This document shows positions 1-7,684 of a stretch of DNA of 33,861 nt, in pieces. The DNA is taken from positions 1 to 33,861 of the forward strand of contig CALUCM010000015.1 of assembly GCA_943914555.1 (NCBI GenBank). Reading direction: 5' to 3'. Position numbers and translations under genes: made by a program. Every line of letters begins with the position of its first letter. The stretch's first letter is position 1. Below the pieces are notes generated by a model, which was not told where the DNA came from, did no database searches, and saw nothing but the letters and a program-made list of their open reading frames with translations. The stretch comes from an uncultured Francisella sp. Lineage in GTDB: Bacteria > Pseudomonadota > Gammaproteobacteria > Burkholderiales > Neisseriaceae.

Positions 1-1
1 G

Positions 2-190
2 ATGTTCAAGGAGGCCTTAAAACATCACCATTTAACTGCGCATTCACCAGTATGCGCCATCGCCCATGCCTTTGCAGATGAGGCAAAAGATACGAAAATT
101 ATAAAAAGAGATAGGAATAGAAAAATTATAGTTAATCGGTTACGTAAAAACATCCAAAAAATAGGATGTGATTTGAAGGAAACGAGATGA
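2..190 (+). CDS. Unknown protein, probably the 3' end of a longer gene cut by the window edge
   Basis: A frame open from the first bases to a TGA at 188-190 encodes about 62 residues, with a His-rich start and a very basic second half (KIIKRDRNRK). The ATG at 2 lies at the window border, so the true start may be upstream. No domain is recognised. Its stop overlaps the start of the next gene (ATGATGA), which suggests co-translation with the exported protein downstream. A short cytoplasmic peptide or the tail of a secreted toxin or enzyme are both possible; I cannot choose between them. Confidence 0.35.
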   Translation: MFKEALKHHHLTAHSPVCAIAHAFADEAKDTKIIKRDRNRKIIVNRLRKNIQKIGCDLKETR

Positions 191-624
191 ATAAGAAATT
201 GACTACTTTATATTTGATATGTACTTCTTCAGTTATTTTGGCACAAGAACTGAAGACAGAAGGAGGATGGGTACCTACCAAACAATCTGAATTATGTTAT
301 GAGAAAGCTCATAGTAACATGACTGCCATGTATTTTTGTGTAAGGAAGGATACAAATTATTCGGAACAAGTAATTTCTTACAAGATGAAAAAAATTAATA
401 ATCACGAGATAGTCAGTAAGTGGAACAAATTACAAAATCTTGCGAAGTTACAATGTAAAAAAGAGATTGATCAAGATCTGAAAGAAGATGGTCTTGAAGA
501 AATAGATGATAATGTGGAAGAGCCAGATTATTTATCGTCAATATATGCATGTATTGGGGACAAATATTCCAATTTTAATCGTCAATTTCTAAATGCACGT
601 AGGAGAAGATTTTATGAAAAATAG
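187..624 (+). CDS. Small exported four-cysteine protein, LprI/DUF1311-like
   Basis: The product is 145 residues. Residues 1-19 form a signal peptide (MNKK, a hydrophobic core, cleavage near LAQ). The mature part has four cysteines, at 37, 51, 90 and 122. Their spacing, the C-x2-A start and the final Cys block followed by an Arg recall the secreted LprI/DUF1311 group, some members of which inhibit lysozyme; this resemblance is from memory and tentative. The protein is periplasmic or secreted by inference. It overlaps the upstream frame by 4 bases and the downstream lipoprotein by 11 bases, so the three are likely co-translated. The sequence is AT-rich and Lys/Glu-rich, unlike the conserved genes further right. 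Confidence 0.6.
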   Translation: MNKKLTTLYLICTSSVILAQELKTEGGWVPTKQSELCYEKAHSNMTAMYFCVRKDTNYSEQVISYKMKKINNHEIVSKWNKLQNLAKLQCKKEIDQDLKEDGLEEIDDNVEEPDYLSSIYACIGDKYSNFNRQFLNARRRRFYEK

Positions 625-1099
625 ATTGCTATTACTGAATATATTGGGTTTACTTTTATATGGATGCAACCTTAATTACAAAACGAAACAATCTCTAAAT
701 GAGGAAGCTATTAAAGCAACTAAGACTAATCAGACAGATCTTATACCAGCGACAGAAGATAATTGTATACAAACAGAAGGAGATTATTTAACCCAACATT
801 ATTGTATCAATATTACCCATACAAGTTCTAAATCAGGAGAGTATTACATATTAATGCAAATTGATCAGCTACCTCCATCAAACAAAGTAAATCGGATATC
901 TGCTGTTGGGAAGTGGGCTTTTGATGAGACAAAAGATGATAGTCGACAATACGGCTATAAAGCACTAGCTGGAGATAGGTACTATGAAATTGACTGGAGT
1001 AAAGAGCCTACCTATTTTCGTATCTGGAATAAAGATCGCACTAAATTGATTGAAGAAGAGCCAGTAATTAAAGGCCCTGAATCTCTAGTTAAAGAATAA
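614..1099 (+). CDS. Small lipoprotein of unknown function
   Basis: I place the start at ATG 614, preceded by AGGAGA at 601-606. An in-frame start at 593 has no ribosome binding site and would spoil the signal peptide. From 614 the protein begins MKNRLLLLNILGLLLYGC, a signal peptide with a lipobox (LLYG/C), so it should be lipidated and anchored in the envelope. The mature part is about 143 residues, with two further cysteines near the middle and a C-terminal half that looks beta-rich (YYEIDW, YFRIW). No family is recognised. Pairing with an exported neighbour in an overlapping arrangement resembles periplasmic immunity genes behind a secreted effector, but nothing here proves that. Confidence 0.6.
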   Translation: MKNRLLLLNILGLLLYGCNLNYKTKQSLNEEAIKATKTNQTDLIPATEDNCIQTEGDYLTQHYCINITHTSSKSGEYYILMQIDQLPPSNKVNRISAVGKWAFDETKDDSRQYGYKALAGDRYYEIDWSKEPTYFRIWNKDRTKLIEEEPVIKGPESLVKE

Positions 1100-1599
1100 A
1101 AGGTGCCTCTTAGTTGACCAATAAGCTATTTCATTAGTTTGACACTAGCTAATGCTCTGCTTCATTACTGTTTATTGTGCTAGGTGATGATGCTATCTAG
1201 TATCTGTTTCTTCTGTAAATAAAAAGGGTAGTTAAATAACATCGATCTACTCAACAAAAATACTACCCTGGGTTGGGACAAGTGGTCTTTTAGCAAATAT
1301 GTAATCGTTATCGGTAAGACCTCTATAACATGTTAAATAACAGGTAGTAGGATGGCAAAGATAAATAAATTGCAAAAAGTGGAGAAGCTCTAAAAATAAT
1401 ACAAGGAAGCACGTTAAATGCGCCAATTAGCCATCATTTTGCAGGTTATCGTTTTACATGCCAGGATAAAAAGTTATTCTATACTTTATTTTTGCAAAAG
1501 AAATCGCTATTTTCTATTATCACTGATCAATATAAGACCTTACGCCAAGAAACAATTAGATAATATTAAGAACGCCCTTATCTTAGCCAGATTGTTTTT
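1100..1599. other. 500-base gap without a convincing gene
   Basis: No frame here looks like a conserved protein. Visible structure: an 8-bp inverted repeat AGGGTAGT (1225-1232) / ACTACCCT (1262-1269), a 6-bp inverted repeat GGTCTT (1284-1289) / AAGACC (1316-1321), and a direct repeat GTTAAATAACA near 1231-1241 and 1332-1342. A 13-codon ORF (MAKINKLQKVEKL) starts at ATG 1352 after AGGTAG. A different frame is open from 1369 to a TAA at 1561 without a proper start. Together these could be a decayed short gene. A longer frame at 1418-1648 runs into the permease gene on the other strand and looks random. Confidence 0.4.
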
Positions 1600-3012
1600 T
1601 TACGAAGTTGATAGAGGAGAGGTGTTTTTGTTGTTTCGCTGGCTATAATAATAAGTTATATAGCAACCCAATACAAATAGCATACATAGCACAAAACTCA
1701 ACAGCTTGTTAGAGACAAACATACTTAAAATAGTGATAGCAGAACCGATAAGACCGATGATGGGCAATAATGGAAAGAATGGTGCAACAAAAGGAAGATC
1801 ATCAAGCGATTTGTGCTCTTTGATTCTTTGTTTCCTAAAATTAATCTGAGCAAAGCAAACACTGATCCAGATAATAATCATAGTGAACGCTGATATGTCG
1901 ATGATTGTGTCTAAGACAGTGGTCACGCCGTAATATTGCATGAGTAATCCTGGTAATCCACCCAGAATAGTAATTAAAACAGCATATATTGGAATACCAC
2001 GACGATTGATATAGTTTAGATGTTTGGGAGAATGGTAGTGATCACTAATTGTCCATAACATGCGCGAGGCACCATATAGCCCAGCACTGCCAGAGGAAAG
2101 TAAAGCGGTAATAATGACAAAACGAATGATGTCCACTGAATAAGGGATATGTAGCCGTTCTAGTAATAACACAAAGGGACTACTGCTTGTTTGGTTGTCA
2201 AGACCCAGCTGGGAGGGAGGGAAGATAAAAGCCATTACAATGATGGTTCCCACAAACATAATTAATAATCGCCAAAAGGAAGATTTGATTGCTTTGGGAA
2301 TGCTTTCGCGGGGATTTTCAGCTTCTCCTGCAGCTACTGCAACTAGCTCTGTTCCTCCAAAAGAAAAATTAACCAACATCATCGTGGCAAAAAATCCTTT
2401 CATCCCACTTGGAAAAATTCCTTCGCTAAGAAAATTATTGAGATAATAACTAGGATATTGATTCTTAGGGGCAAGTGGAATAATATTGATTAGGGCCAGA
2501 AGTCCTAACAAAATAAAAAGACCGACCGTGATGATCTTTACTAAAGATAAGAAAAACTCAGTTTCAGCGAATAATTTTGTGGAATAAAGATTGAAAAACA
2601 AAACCAAACCAGTAAAAAAAAGTATGCCAGCCCAAATTGGCACAGTGGGCAAGGTTTCATTCATTAAGATCGCAGCGCTTGAAAAATCCACACCCAAAGT
2701 AGATGCCCAGGTAAGCCAATAAACCCAGGAAATCATATAGCCAGTGGCAGGGCCAATAAAACGGGAGGCATAGGCACCAAAAGAACTGGAAACCGGCATA
2801 TGTCCGGCTAATTCTCCCAAACACATCATTACGGCATAAGTCATTATTGCCACAAATATATAGATCAAAATAGCGCCCAGTGAACCTGCTTGATGGATTA
2901 CCTCTCCAGAACCAATGAATAGCCCCATACCGATGGCGCCCCCCAGGGAGAGCAAGATAAGATGCCTGGTCTCGATACTTTGTGAGAGTTTATTTTGTTT
3001 TTCAGTATTCAT
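1600..3012 (-). CDS. Amino-acid permease, AAT family (APC superfamily)
   Basis: An inner-membrane transporter of about 470 residues with roughly 12 hydrophobic segments. After a polar start (SIETRHLILLSLGGAIGMG), TM1 carries the Gly-rich AIGMGLFIGSG motif of amino-acid/proton symporters. FGGTELVAVAAGEAENPRES in the middle is the AAT-family signature also seen in GABA, proline, lysine and S-methylmethionine permeases. Substrate cannot be assigned. I use ATG 3012; a GTG four codons upstream (3024) is the alternative, and neither has a clear ribosome binding site. The gene lies 41 bases behind topA on the same strand and is probably read through from it. Confidence 0.9.
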   Translation of the reverse strand: MNTEKQNKLSQSIETRHLILLSLGGAIGMGLFIGSGEVIHQAGSLGAILIYIFVAIMTYAVMMCLGELAGHMPVSSSFGAYASRFIGPATGYMISWVYWLTWASTLGVDFSSAAILMNETLPTVPIWAGILFFTGLVLFFNLYSTKLFAETEFFLSLVKIITVGLFILLGLLALINIIPLAPKNQYPSYYLNNFLSEGIFPSGMKGFFATMMLVNFSFGGTELVAVAAGEAENPRESIPKAIKSSFWRLLIMFVGTIIVMAFIFPPSQLGLDNQTSSSPFVLLLERLHIPYSVDIIRFVIITALLSSGSAGLYGASRMLWTISDHYHSPKHLNYINRRGIPIYAVLITILGGLPGLLMQYYGVTTVLDTIIDISAFTMIIIWISVCFAQINFRKQRIKEHKSLDDLPFVAPFFPLLPIIGLIGSAITILSMFVSNKLLSFVLCMLFVLGCYITYYYSQRNNKNTSPLSTS

Positions 3013-3053
3013 ATTGAAGATCACGCGCCAAAAAGAAGTGGGGAAATTATAAA

Positions 3054-5333
3054 CTAAATGGAATCATCAATCGGGGTACTATAACCACATTCTTTTTGTG
3101 GACATAATTTGACTGTGCCACTTTTCTTAGTGGTTTTAAGAGTAAGAATCGGCCAGTGACAGTGAGGACATGGTTCGCTAATTGGCTCTCCCCAAACAGC
3201 GTAATCACATTCTGGGTAACGGCTGCAACCGTAGAACACTTTACCATAACGACTTTTCTTTTCTAATAAATGTCCTGCTTTACATTTAGGGCAGATAACT
3301 TCAGTGTCTCTTGGTTTGTTGATGGATTCTATATACTTACATTTGGGATAATTATCGCAGCTAATAAATGGGCCATAACGCCCTTGGCGATAAATGAGGG
3401 AGCCACCACATTGCGGGCAGAGCCTGTCTTCTACCGTTTTAGGTGGTTTTTTGACCTCATCTTTATTTTGATTGATATTACGCGTGTAATTGCATTCTGG
3501 ATAGCCGGCACAGGCAATAAACTGGCCATAGCGGCCGTGACGTAATTGTAAATGGTGCTTTTTGCATTTGGGGCAAATTTCGTCCAATTCTTCAGTAGTA
3601 ACTTCTTTTTTTGATAAGTTCTCTTTTTCTTTCATTTGGGCATGAAATTGATCCCAAAATCGATGCATAATTGGTAACCAAGTTTTTTTACCATTCGCGA
3701 TCAAATCGAGCTCATCTTCCATTTTGGCTGTAAAATTGTAATCAATGTACTGTGAAAAATGTTGGGATAGAAATTTATTCACCAATTTACCGGTATCTGT
3801 TGGCTTAAAATGTTTTTTTTCTAATATCGCATAATTGCGTTCTTTTAAAGTAGAAATAATTGTTGCATAAGTAGAAGGGCGCCCGATGCCGTATTCTTCC
3901 AGTGTTTTCACTAAAGAGGCTTCATTATAGCGAGGCGGTGCTTGTGTAAAATGTTGCGCTCCCCAAAGCTTGTCGACTGGTAATTCTTCTCCTACTACAA
4001 AAGAAGGCAAAATTCCCTCAGTTTCTTGATCATGTGTTGGTGAGTCGACACTTTCTTGGTATACCGCCAAAAAACCATCAAAACGAATGATCTGGCCAGA
4101 AGTGCGAAAAATTGCTTGCTCAACCGCAATATCTACAGTAGTTACCTCTAATTGAGCTAAAGCCATCTGGCTAGCCAAAGTACGTTGCCAAATCAAACGA
4201 TACAGCTTGAATTGCTCTGAACTTAAATAGGGTTTCAGTGAAGTTGGTGTGCGTGTAATAGAGGTAGGTCGAATTGCTTCATGCGCTTCTTGTGCATTTT
4301 TTGTTTTGGTTGTATAGCGATTAGGAGTGGCTGGACAATATGTTTTACCCAGTTCCTGTTGAATATAACTTCTTATTTCCTCAATGGCATCTTTTGATAG
4401 TGTTACCGAATCAGTACGCATATAAGTGATCAAACCGATGGTTTGATCTTTTAAATCAATTCCCTCAAACAACTGTTGTGCTACGCGCATGGTTTGGCTT
4501 GTACTCATGGATAACTTGCGTGAAGCTTCTTGTTGCATGGTAGAGGTGGAAAAAGGTGCTGCAGGTTTGCGTTTCTTTTGCTTTTTATCGATAGCATTCA
4601 CAAAAGCTTGCTTATTTTGTAGGGATGCTAATATCTCTTCTTGCTGAGTTTGTGAGCTGATCGATAGTTGCGAGAGCTTTGTGCCTTGGTATTGGATTAA
4701 TTTTGCAGTAAAAGATTTGTCTTCTTTATGACTATCAAGGTGAATGCTCCAGTACTCCTGCGGCTGAAACGCCTCTATTTCTGCTTCACGTTCACAAATC
4801 AAGCGCAGAGCAGGACTCTGAGTTCGACCAGCGGACAAACCATATTGAATTTTTTTCCATAATAGCGGCGATAAATTAAAGCCAACCAAGTAATCTAAAG
4901 CACGTCTTGTTTGTTGTGCATCAATTAGATCTTGTGATTGTTTTCGAGGACGGGCAATTGCCTCTTGTACAGCGGTTTGAGTAATTTCATTAAAAGCGAC
5001 TCTCTCTGGCGATATATCCTTTAATTTTCTATTTTTCTTTAATATTTCTTGAATATGCCAGGAAATTGCTTCACCCTCACGGTCAGGGTCGGTAGCCAGA
5101 TAAATTTTATCGCTTGTAAGAGCTGCTTTTACAATGGCATCAATATATTTTTTATTACGTGCTACAAGTTGATATTTCATAGCGAAATCATGCTCAGTAT
5201 CAACAGCACCGGACTTGGGCACCAAATCACGCACGTGCCCGTAAGAAGCTAGCACCTCAAAGTCTTTACCCAAATATTTTTTTAAAGTTTTGGCTTTGGA
5301 GGGTGACTCAACGATTAATAGATTTTTCCCCAT
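3054..5333 (-). CDS. topA: DNA topoisomerase I
   Basis: A type IA topoisomerase of 759 residues that relaxes negative supercoils through a 5'-phosphotyrosine intermediate. The N-terminal TOPRIM domain starts NLLIVESPSKAKTLKKYLG (Glu9) and holds the TDPDREGE motif (residues 81-88). The catalytic tyrosine is Tyr304 in GLITYMRTDS. The C-terminus carries four Cys4 zinc-ribbon units from about residue 590; three have the CPKC/CPQC..GRYG..C..YP.C pattern and the last is divergent (CPHC...CPQKEC). It is somewhat shorter than E. coli TopA (865). Start ATG 5333 follows GAGGAAC with good spacing. An amino-acid permease follows on the same strand. Confidence 0.97.
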   Translation of the reverse strand: MGKNLLIVESPSKAKTLKKYLGKDFEVLASYGHVRDLVPKSGAVDTEHDFAMKYQLVARNKKYIDAIVKAALTSDKIYLATDPDREGEAISWHIQEILKKNRKLKDISPERVAFNEITQTAVQEAIARPRKQSQDLIDAQQTRRALDYLVGFNLSPLLWKKIQYGLSAGRTQSPALRLICEREAEIEAFQPQEYWSIHLDSHKEDKSFTAKLIQYQGTKLSQLSISSQTQQEEILASLQNKQAFVNAIDKKQKKRKPAAPFSTSTMQQEASRKLSMSTSQTMRVAQQLFEGIDLKDQTIGLITYMRTDSVTLSKDAIEEIRSYIQQELGKTYCPATPNRYTTKTKNAQEAHEAIRPTSITRTPTSLKPYLSSEQFKLYRLIWQRTLASQMALAQLEVTTVDIAVEQAIFRTSGQIIRFDGFLAVYQESVDSPTHDQETEGILPSFVVGEELPVDKLWGAQHFTQAPPRYNEASLVKTLEEYGIGRPSTYATIISTLKERNYAILEKKHFKPTDTGKLVNKFLSQHFSQYIDYNFTAKMEDELDLIANGKKTWLPIMHRFWDQFHAQMKEKENLSKKEVTTEELDEICPKCKKHHLQLRHGRYGQFIACAGYPECNYTRNINQNKDEVKKPPKTVEDRLCPQCGGSLIYRQGRYGPFISCDNYPKCKYIESINKPRDTEVICPKCKAGHLLEKKSRYGKVFYGCSRYPECDYAVWGEPISEPCPHCHWPILTLKTTKKSGTVKLCPQKECGYSTPIDDSI

Positions 5334-5379
5334 TGTTCCTCAAGCTTAGCGTACAAGAAGGTAGTGTTTTTAGGCGCGT

Positions 5380-5409
5380 ATAATAGCACACCTACTGTTA
5401 AAATGAAGT
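5380..5409 (-). promoter_or_regulatory. Candidate promoter of topA
   Basis: Read on the minus strand, TATTAT (5380-5385) is preceded by TGC, giving an extended -10 element. A weak -35 (ACTTCA, 5404-5409) lies 18 bases upstream. This is 46 bases from the topA ATG. On the opposite strand TATAAT at 5417-5422 may serve olsB, but I see no matching -35 for it. Confidence 0.45.
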
Positions 5410-5489
5410 GAAGATATATAATTACATAGAGAATAGTAAAGTGTTTTTCACATAATAGTTGATTGGCAACAGTATTAAGGTGAGGCTCA

Positions 5490-6260
5490 ATGACACAAAA
5501 CAAACTTTTTGACAAAAAAGCGCCCATGGTTTTAGCGCAAGCGAGGTTTTCAGTTCGTTTTGCATGTAATAAAAAAGAAGTAAAACAAGCGCAGAAGTTA
5601 AGGTATAAAGCTTTTGTTGACGAATTTGGTGTCGAATTTTCAAGTAAGCAGTCGGGAATAGATGAAGATCGCTTTGATAAATATTGTTTACATCTTCTTT
5701 TAATTGATGACGACAAACAGAAGATTGTGGGAACCTATCGTTTACTAACTGCGCAAGGGGCAAAGAAGGCCGGTGGTTGGTACAGTGCTAGTGAATTTGA
5801 TTTATCCCCATTTAAGCCCTTGATGCCTGAAATGATTGAGGTTGGTAGAGCGTGTATTCATAAAGATTATCGTCTTGGTAAGGGGGGTGCCTTATTGTTA
5901 TTGTGGCGCGGCTTAATTGAAACGATGAAAAGGTTAAATTGTCGCTATTTCATTGGTTGTGGTAGTGTTCCCATCCGTGATGGCGGTGCATATGCAGTGC
6001 AGGTATATAAAAAAATACAAGAAAAAGGCGCACTCATTGATCAGAAATACTTTATTGAAGCTAAAAATCCTCTTGACTTGAGTATTACTCCACAAGAGGG
6101 GCAAGAGTATCCGGGCTTGCCCGTTTTAATTCGCGGCTATTTGAAATTAGGCGCTGTTATTTGTAGTTTTCCATCTGTGGACCCGATATTTAAGACGGCG
6201 GATATGATGATCTTGTTTGACAAAGAAAAAAGCAATCAGCGCTACTTAAAAAAATACTAA
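5490..6260 (+). CDS. olsB: GNAT acyltransferase, OlsB-like (ornithine N-acyltransferase)
   Basis: The 256-residue product looks like the OlsB/COG3176 family, which transfers a 3-hydroxyacyl chain from acyl carrier protein to ornithine, the first step of ornithine-lipid synthesis. Family features seen: an N-terminal VKQAQKLRYKAFVDEFG segment as in acyl-homoserine-lactone-synthase-like GNAT enzymes, and a central MIEVGRACIHKDYR block followed by a Gly-rich acyl-donor site and LLWRGL. The start ATG 5490 follows AAGGTGAGG (5477-5485). The acyltransferase about 200 bases downstream fits the second step (OlsA). Ornithine specificity is inferred from family and neighbour; related GNATs acylate other amines. 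It lies between topA and smg, close together in several relatives. Confidence 0.75.
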   Translation: MTQNKLFDKKAPMVLAQARFSVRFACNKKEVKQAQKLRYKAFVDEFGVEFSSKQSGIDEDRFDKYCLHLLLIDDDKQKIVGTYRLLTAQGAKKAGGWYSASEFDLSPFKPLMPEMIEVGRACIHKDYRLGKGGALLLLWRGLIETMKRLNCRYFIGCGSVPIRDGGAYAVQVYKKIQEKGALIDQKYFIEAKNPLDLSITPQEGQEYPGLPVLIRGYLKLGAVICSFPSVDPIFKTADMMILFDKEKSNQRYLKKY

Positions 6261-6282
6261 AAGCATGATTAATCTTAGTCTT

Positions 6283-6313
6283 AAGGCTGTTTGCATAGCG
6301 ATTACAGCTTTTG
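6283..6313 (+). terminator. Weak hairpin behind olsB
   Basis: AAGGCTGT (6283-6290) and ACAGCTTT (6304-6311) can pair over 8 positions, one of them G-U, around a 13-base loop, ending in TTTT. The stem is weak and the T tract short, so it may only partly stop transcription towards olsA. The rest of the roughly 200-base gap to olsA shows nothing clear. Confidence 0.25.
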
Positions 6314-6457
6314 ATGGTTTGCTTGTAGAATGACTGATCCAAAACATATACTTTGGTTTTGAGCGCTACACTTATGCGCGTTATTTTATGTTGCTATCTG
6401 CATTTTGTTAAATATGAAATTTAAGTCAAGGTGTTAAAGGATATTGAGGAGCATGAG

Positions 6458-7207
6458 ATGGATAAGCTAACTGATTTAAAGCGGTTTATTTGTTTTTTTT
6501 ATATGGTATTTAAGGTGTGGTTTCTGCTCCATTTTATTCATAAAGGGAAAGATAAAGTACATTATCAAGAAAAAATTGCACAAATGGCTGGAGATCTTAT
6601 TAAGAAAATGGGCATTAAGGTCATTATTGATAATCAGCAAAAACTTACTTCATGGCACGGGATGCTAGTAAGTAACCATATTTCTTGGTTAGAGATTGTG
6701 GCGATAAGAGCATATCTACCGGTTTATTATATTGCTAAAATAGAAGTGCAAAATTTCCCCTTTTTAGGGCGTATTGCACAAGCATTAGGCTCAATTTTCA
6801 TTTCTCGTCAGCAGAAAACAACAACTTCATTTAAAGTCAAGCAAGTGACCAATAGTTTGATAGCAGGTAATAATGTGGTCTTATTTCCAGAAGCGACTAC
6901 CAGTGATGGAACTAATATATTACCCTTTAAGGTGAGTTATTTTCAGGCCGCAATTGACGCTCAGGCTGCTGTATTGCCAATTATGATCAAATATCTTAAT
7001 GCCAATGGCAGCATTAATACTAAAGTTGCTTATTGGGATGATATTAATCTTATTGAATCTGTTTGGCAAATCGCCAAGCAACGAGATGTTACTTTACACA
7101 TTAATGTATTAGAAGCAATTGATAGCCAAGGATTAAATGCTGTCGAATGTGCGCAGCAAGCAAGAGAGGCAATTGTTAAGGCCTTTAGAACTTTTAATGT
7201 ATCATGA
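6458..7207 (+). CDS. olsA: Lysophospholipid acyltransferase family protein, OlsA-like
   Basis: A PlsC-family acyltransferase of 249 residues. In OlsA the reaction is esterification of the 3-hydroxy group of lyso-ornithine lipid. I chose ATG 6458 because GAGGA (6446-6450) precedes it; an upstream GTG at 6431 lacks this. One membrane segment lies near residues 11-27. Block I reads SNHISWLEI: His74 is present but position 79 is Glu where the family motif H-x4-D has Asp. Block III reads FPEATTSDG (143-151), with Ala in place of the usual Gly of FPEGT. The rest of the fold looks intact, so it may still be active or have shifted activity. A role in general lysophosphatidate acylation is the alternative. 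The last 14 bases overlap smg on the other strand. Confidence 0.72.
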   Translation: MDKLTDLKRFICFFYMVFKVWFLLHFIHKGKDKVHYQEKIAQMAGDLIKKMGIKVIIDNQQKLTSWHGMLVSNHISWLEIVAIRAYLPVYYIAKIEVQNFPFLGRIAQALGSIFISRQQKTTTSFKVKQVTNSLIAGNNVVLFPEATTSDGTNILPFKVSYFQAAIDAQAAVLPIMIKYLNANGSINTKVAYWDDINLIESVWQIAKQRDVTLHINVLEAIDSQGLNAVECAQQAREAIVKAFRTFNVS

Positions 7208-7664
7208 CTTTTTGTGCATATAAGGTATGCAGTAGATCATCGTTGATTAATACCGGCATATCTGCATGACATACCCAAGCAATGATTAAAACCATCAGCT
7301 TTACCATGGATAGATTAATCTCTTCAAATTCCAGTTCACTTAAGGCAGCAATTAAAATTTCAAGTTCTTGGTTAGCTAAGGCTTGCTTTTGCAAAAGAAA
7401 AGATAAATAACCTCTTATTTCACAAGAAAAAATACTCTTTTCATAGCGTGAAAAGACGCGATGATACTGATGAGGTTGCGCAAGCGGTTTTGCTTGCTTG
7501 TGCTGATTGATCGTGGTTAATAAAGTATTAAAAAAAAGCAATGCTTGGTCAACATAAACATCATCAAAACCTGCTTCATTTAACTTTTCAAGTAGATAAT
7601 GTTGAGAAGGGACAGTCTCTAAGTCATGGAATTGTTCAAATAAAAAAGCAAACAGATCAAACAT
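7194..7664 (-). CDS. smg: Smg family protein (DUF494)
   Basis: A 156-residue helical, acidic cytoplasmic protein that matches the Smg/DUF494 family: it starts MFDLFAFLFEQFHDLE, has the LEKLNEAGFDDVYVDQALLFF segment and ends in an ILIAWVCH-type helix followed by a short tail. The function of Smg is unknown; it sits next to dprA in many Beta- and Gammaproteobacteria, as here (20 bases behind dprA, same strand). The start ATG 7664 is preceded by AAAGGAGAT. It converges with and overlaps the end of olsA by 14 bases. Confidence 0.9.
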   Translation of the reverse strand: MFDLFAFLFEQFHDLETVPSQHYLLEKLNEAGFDDVYVDQALLFFNTLLTTINQHKQAKPLAQPHQYHRVFSRYEKSIFSCEIRGYLSFLLQKQALANQELEILIAALSELEFEEINLSMVKLMVLIIAWVCHADMPVLINDDLLHTLYAQKVMIH

Positions 7665-7684
7665 ATATTGTTTATCTCCTTTAG

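Noticed and set aside
2..30. AGGAGG near position 9 as a ribosome binding site
   Set aside because: No start codon lies at a suitable distance after it; it is part of the first reading frame.
1418..1648. 76-codon frame on the plus strand
   Set aside because: It runs into the 3' end of the permease gene on the other strand, has no ribosome binding site and shows no protein-like pattern.
5315..5763. Two long minus-strand frames upstream of topA
   Set aside because: They lie antisense to the well-supported olsB gene and overlap the topA start; composition is that of shadow frames.
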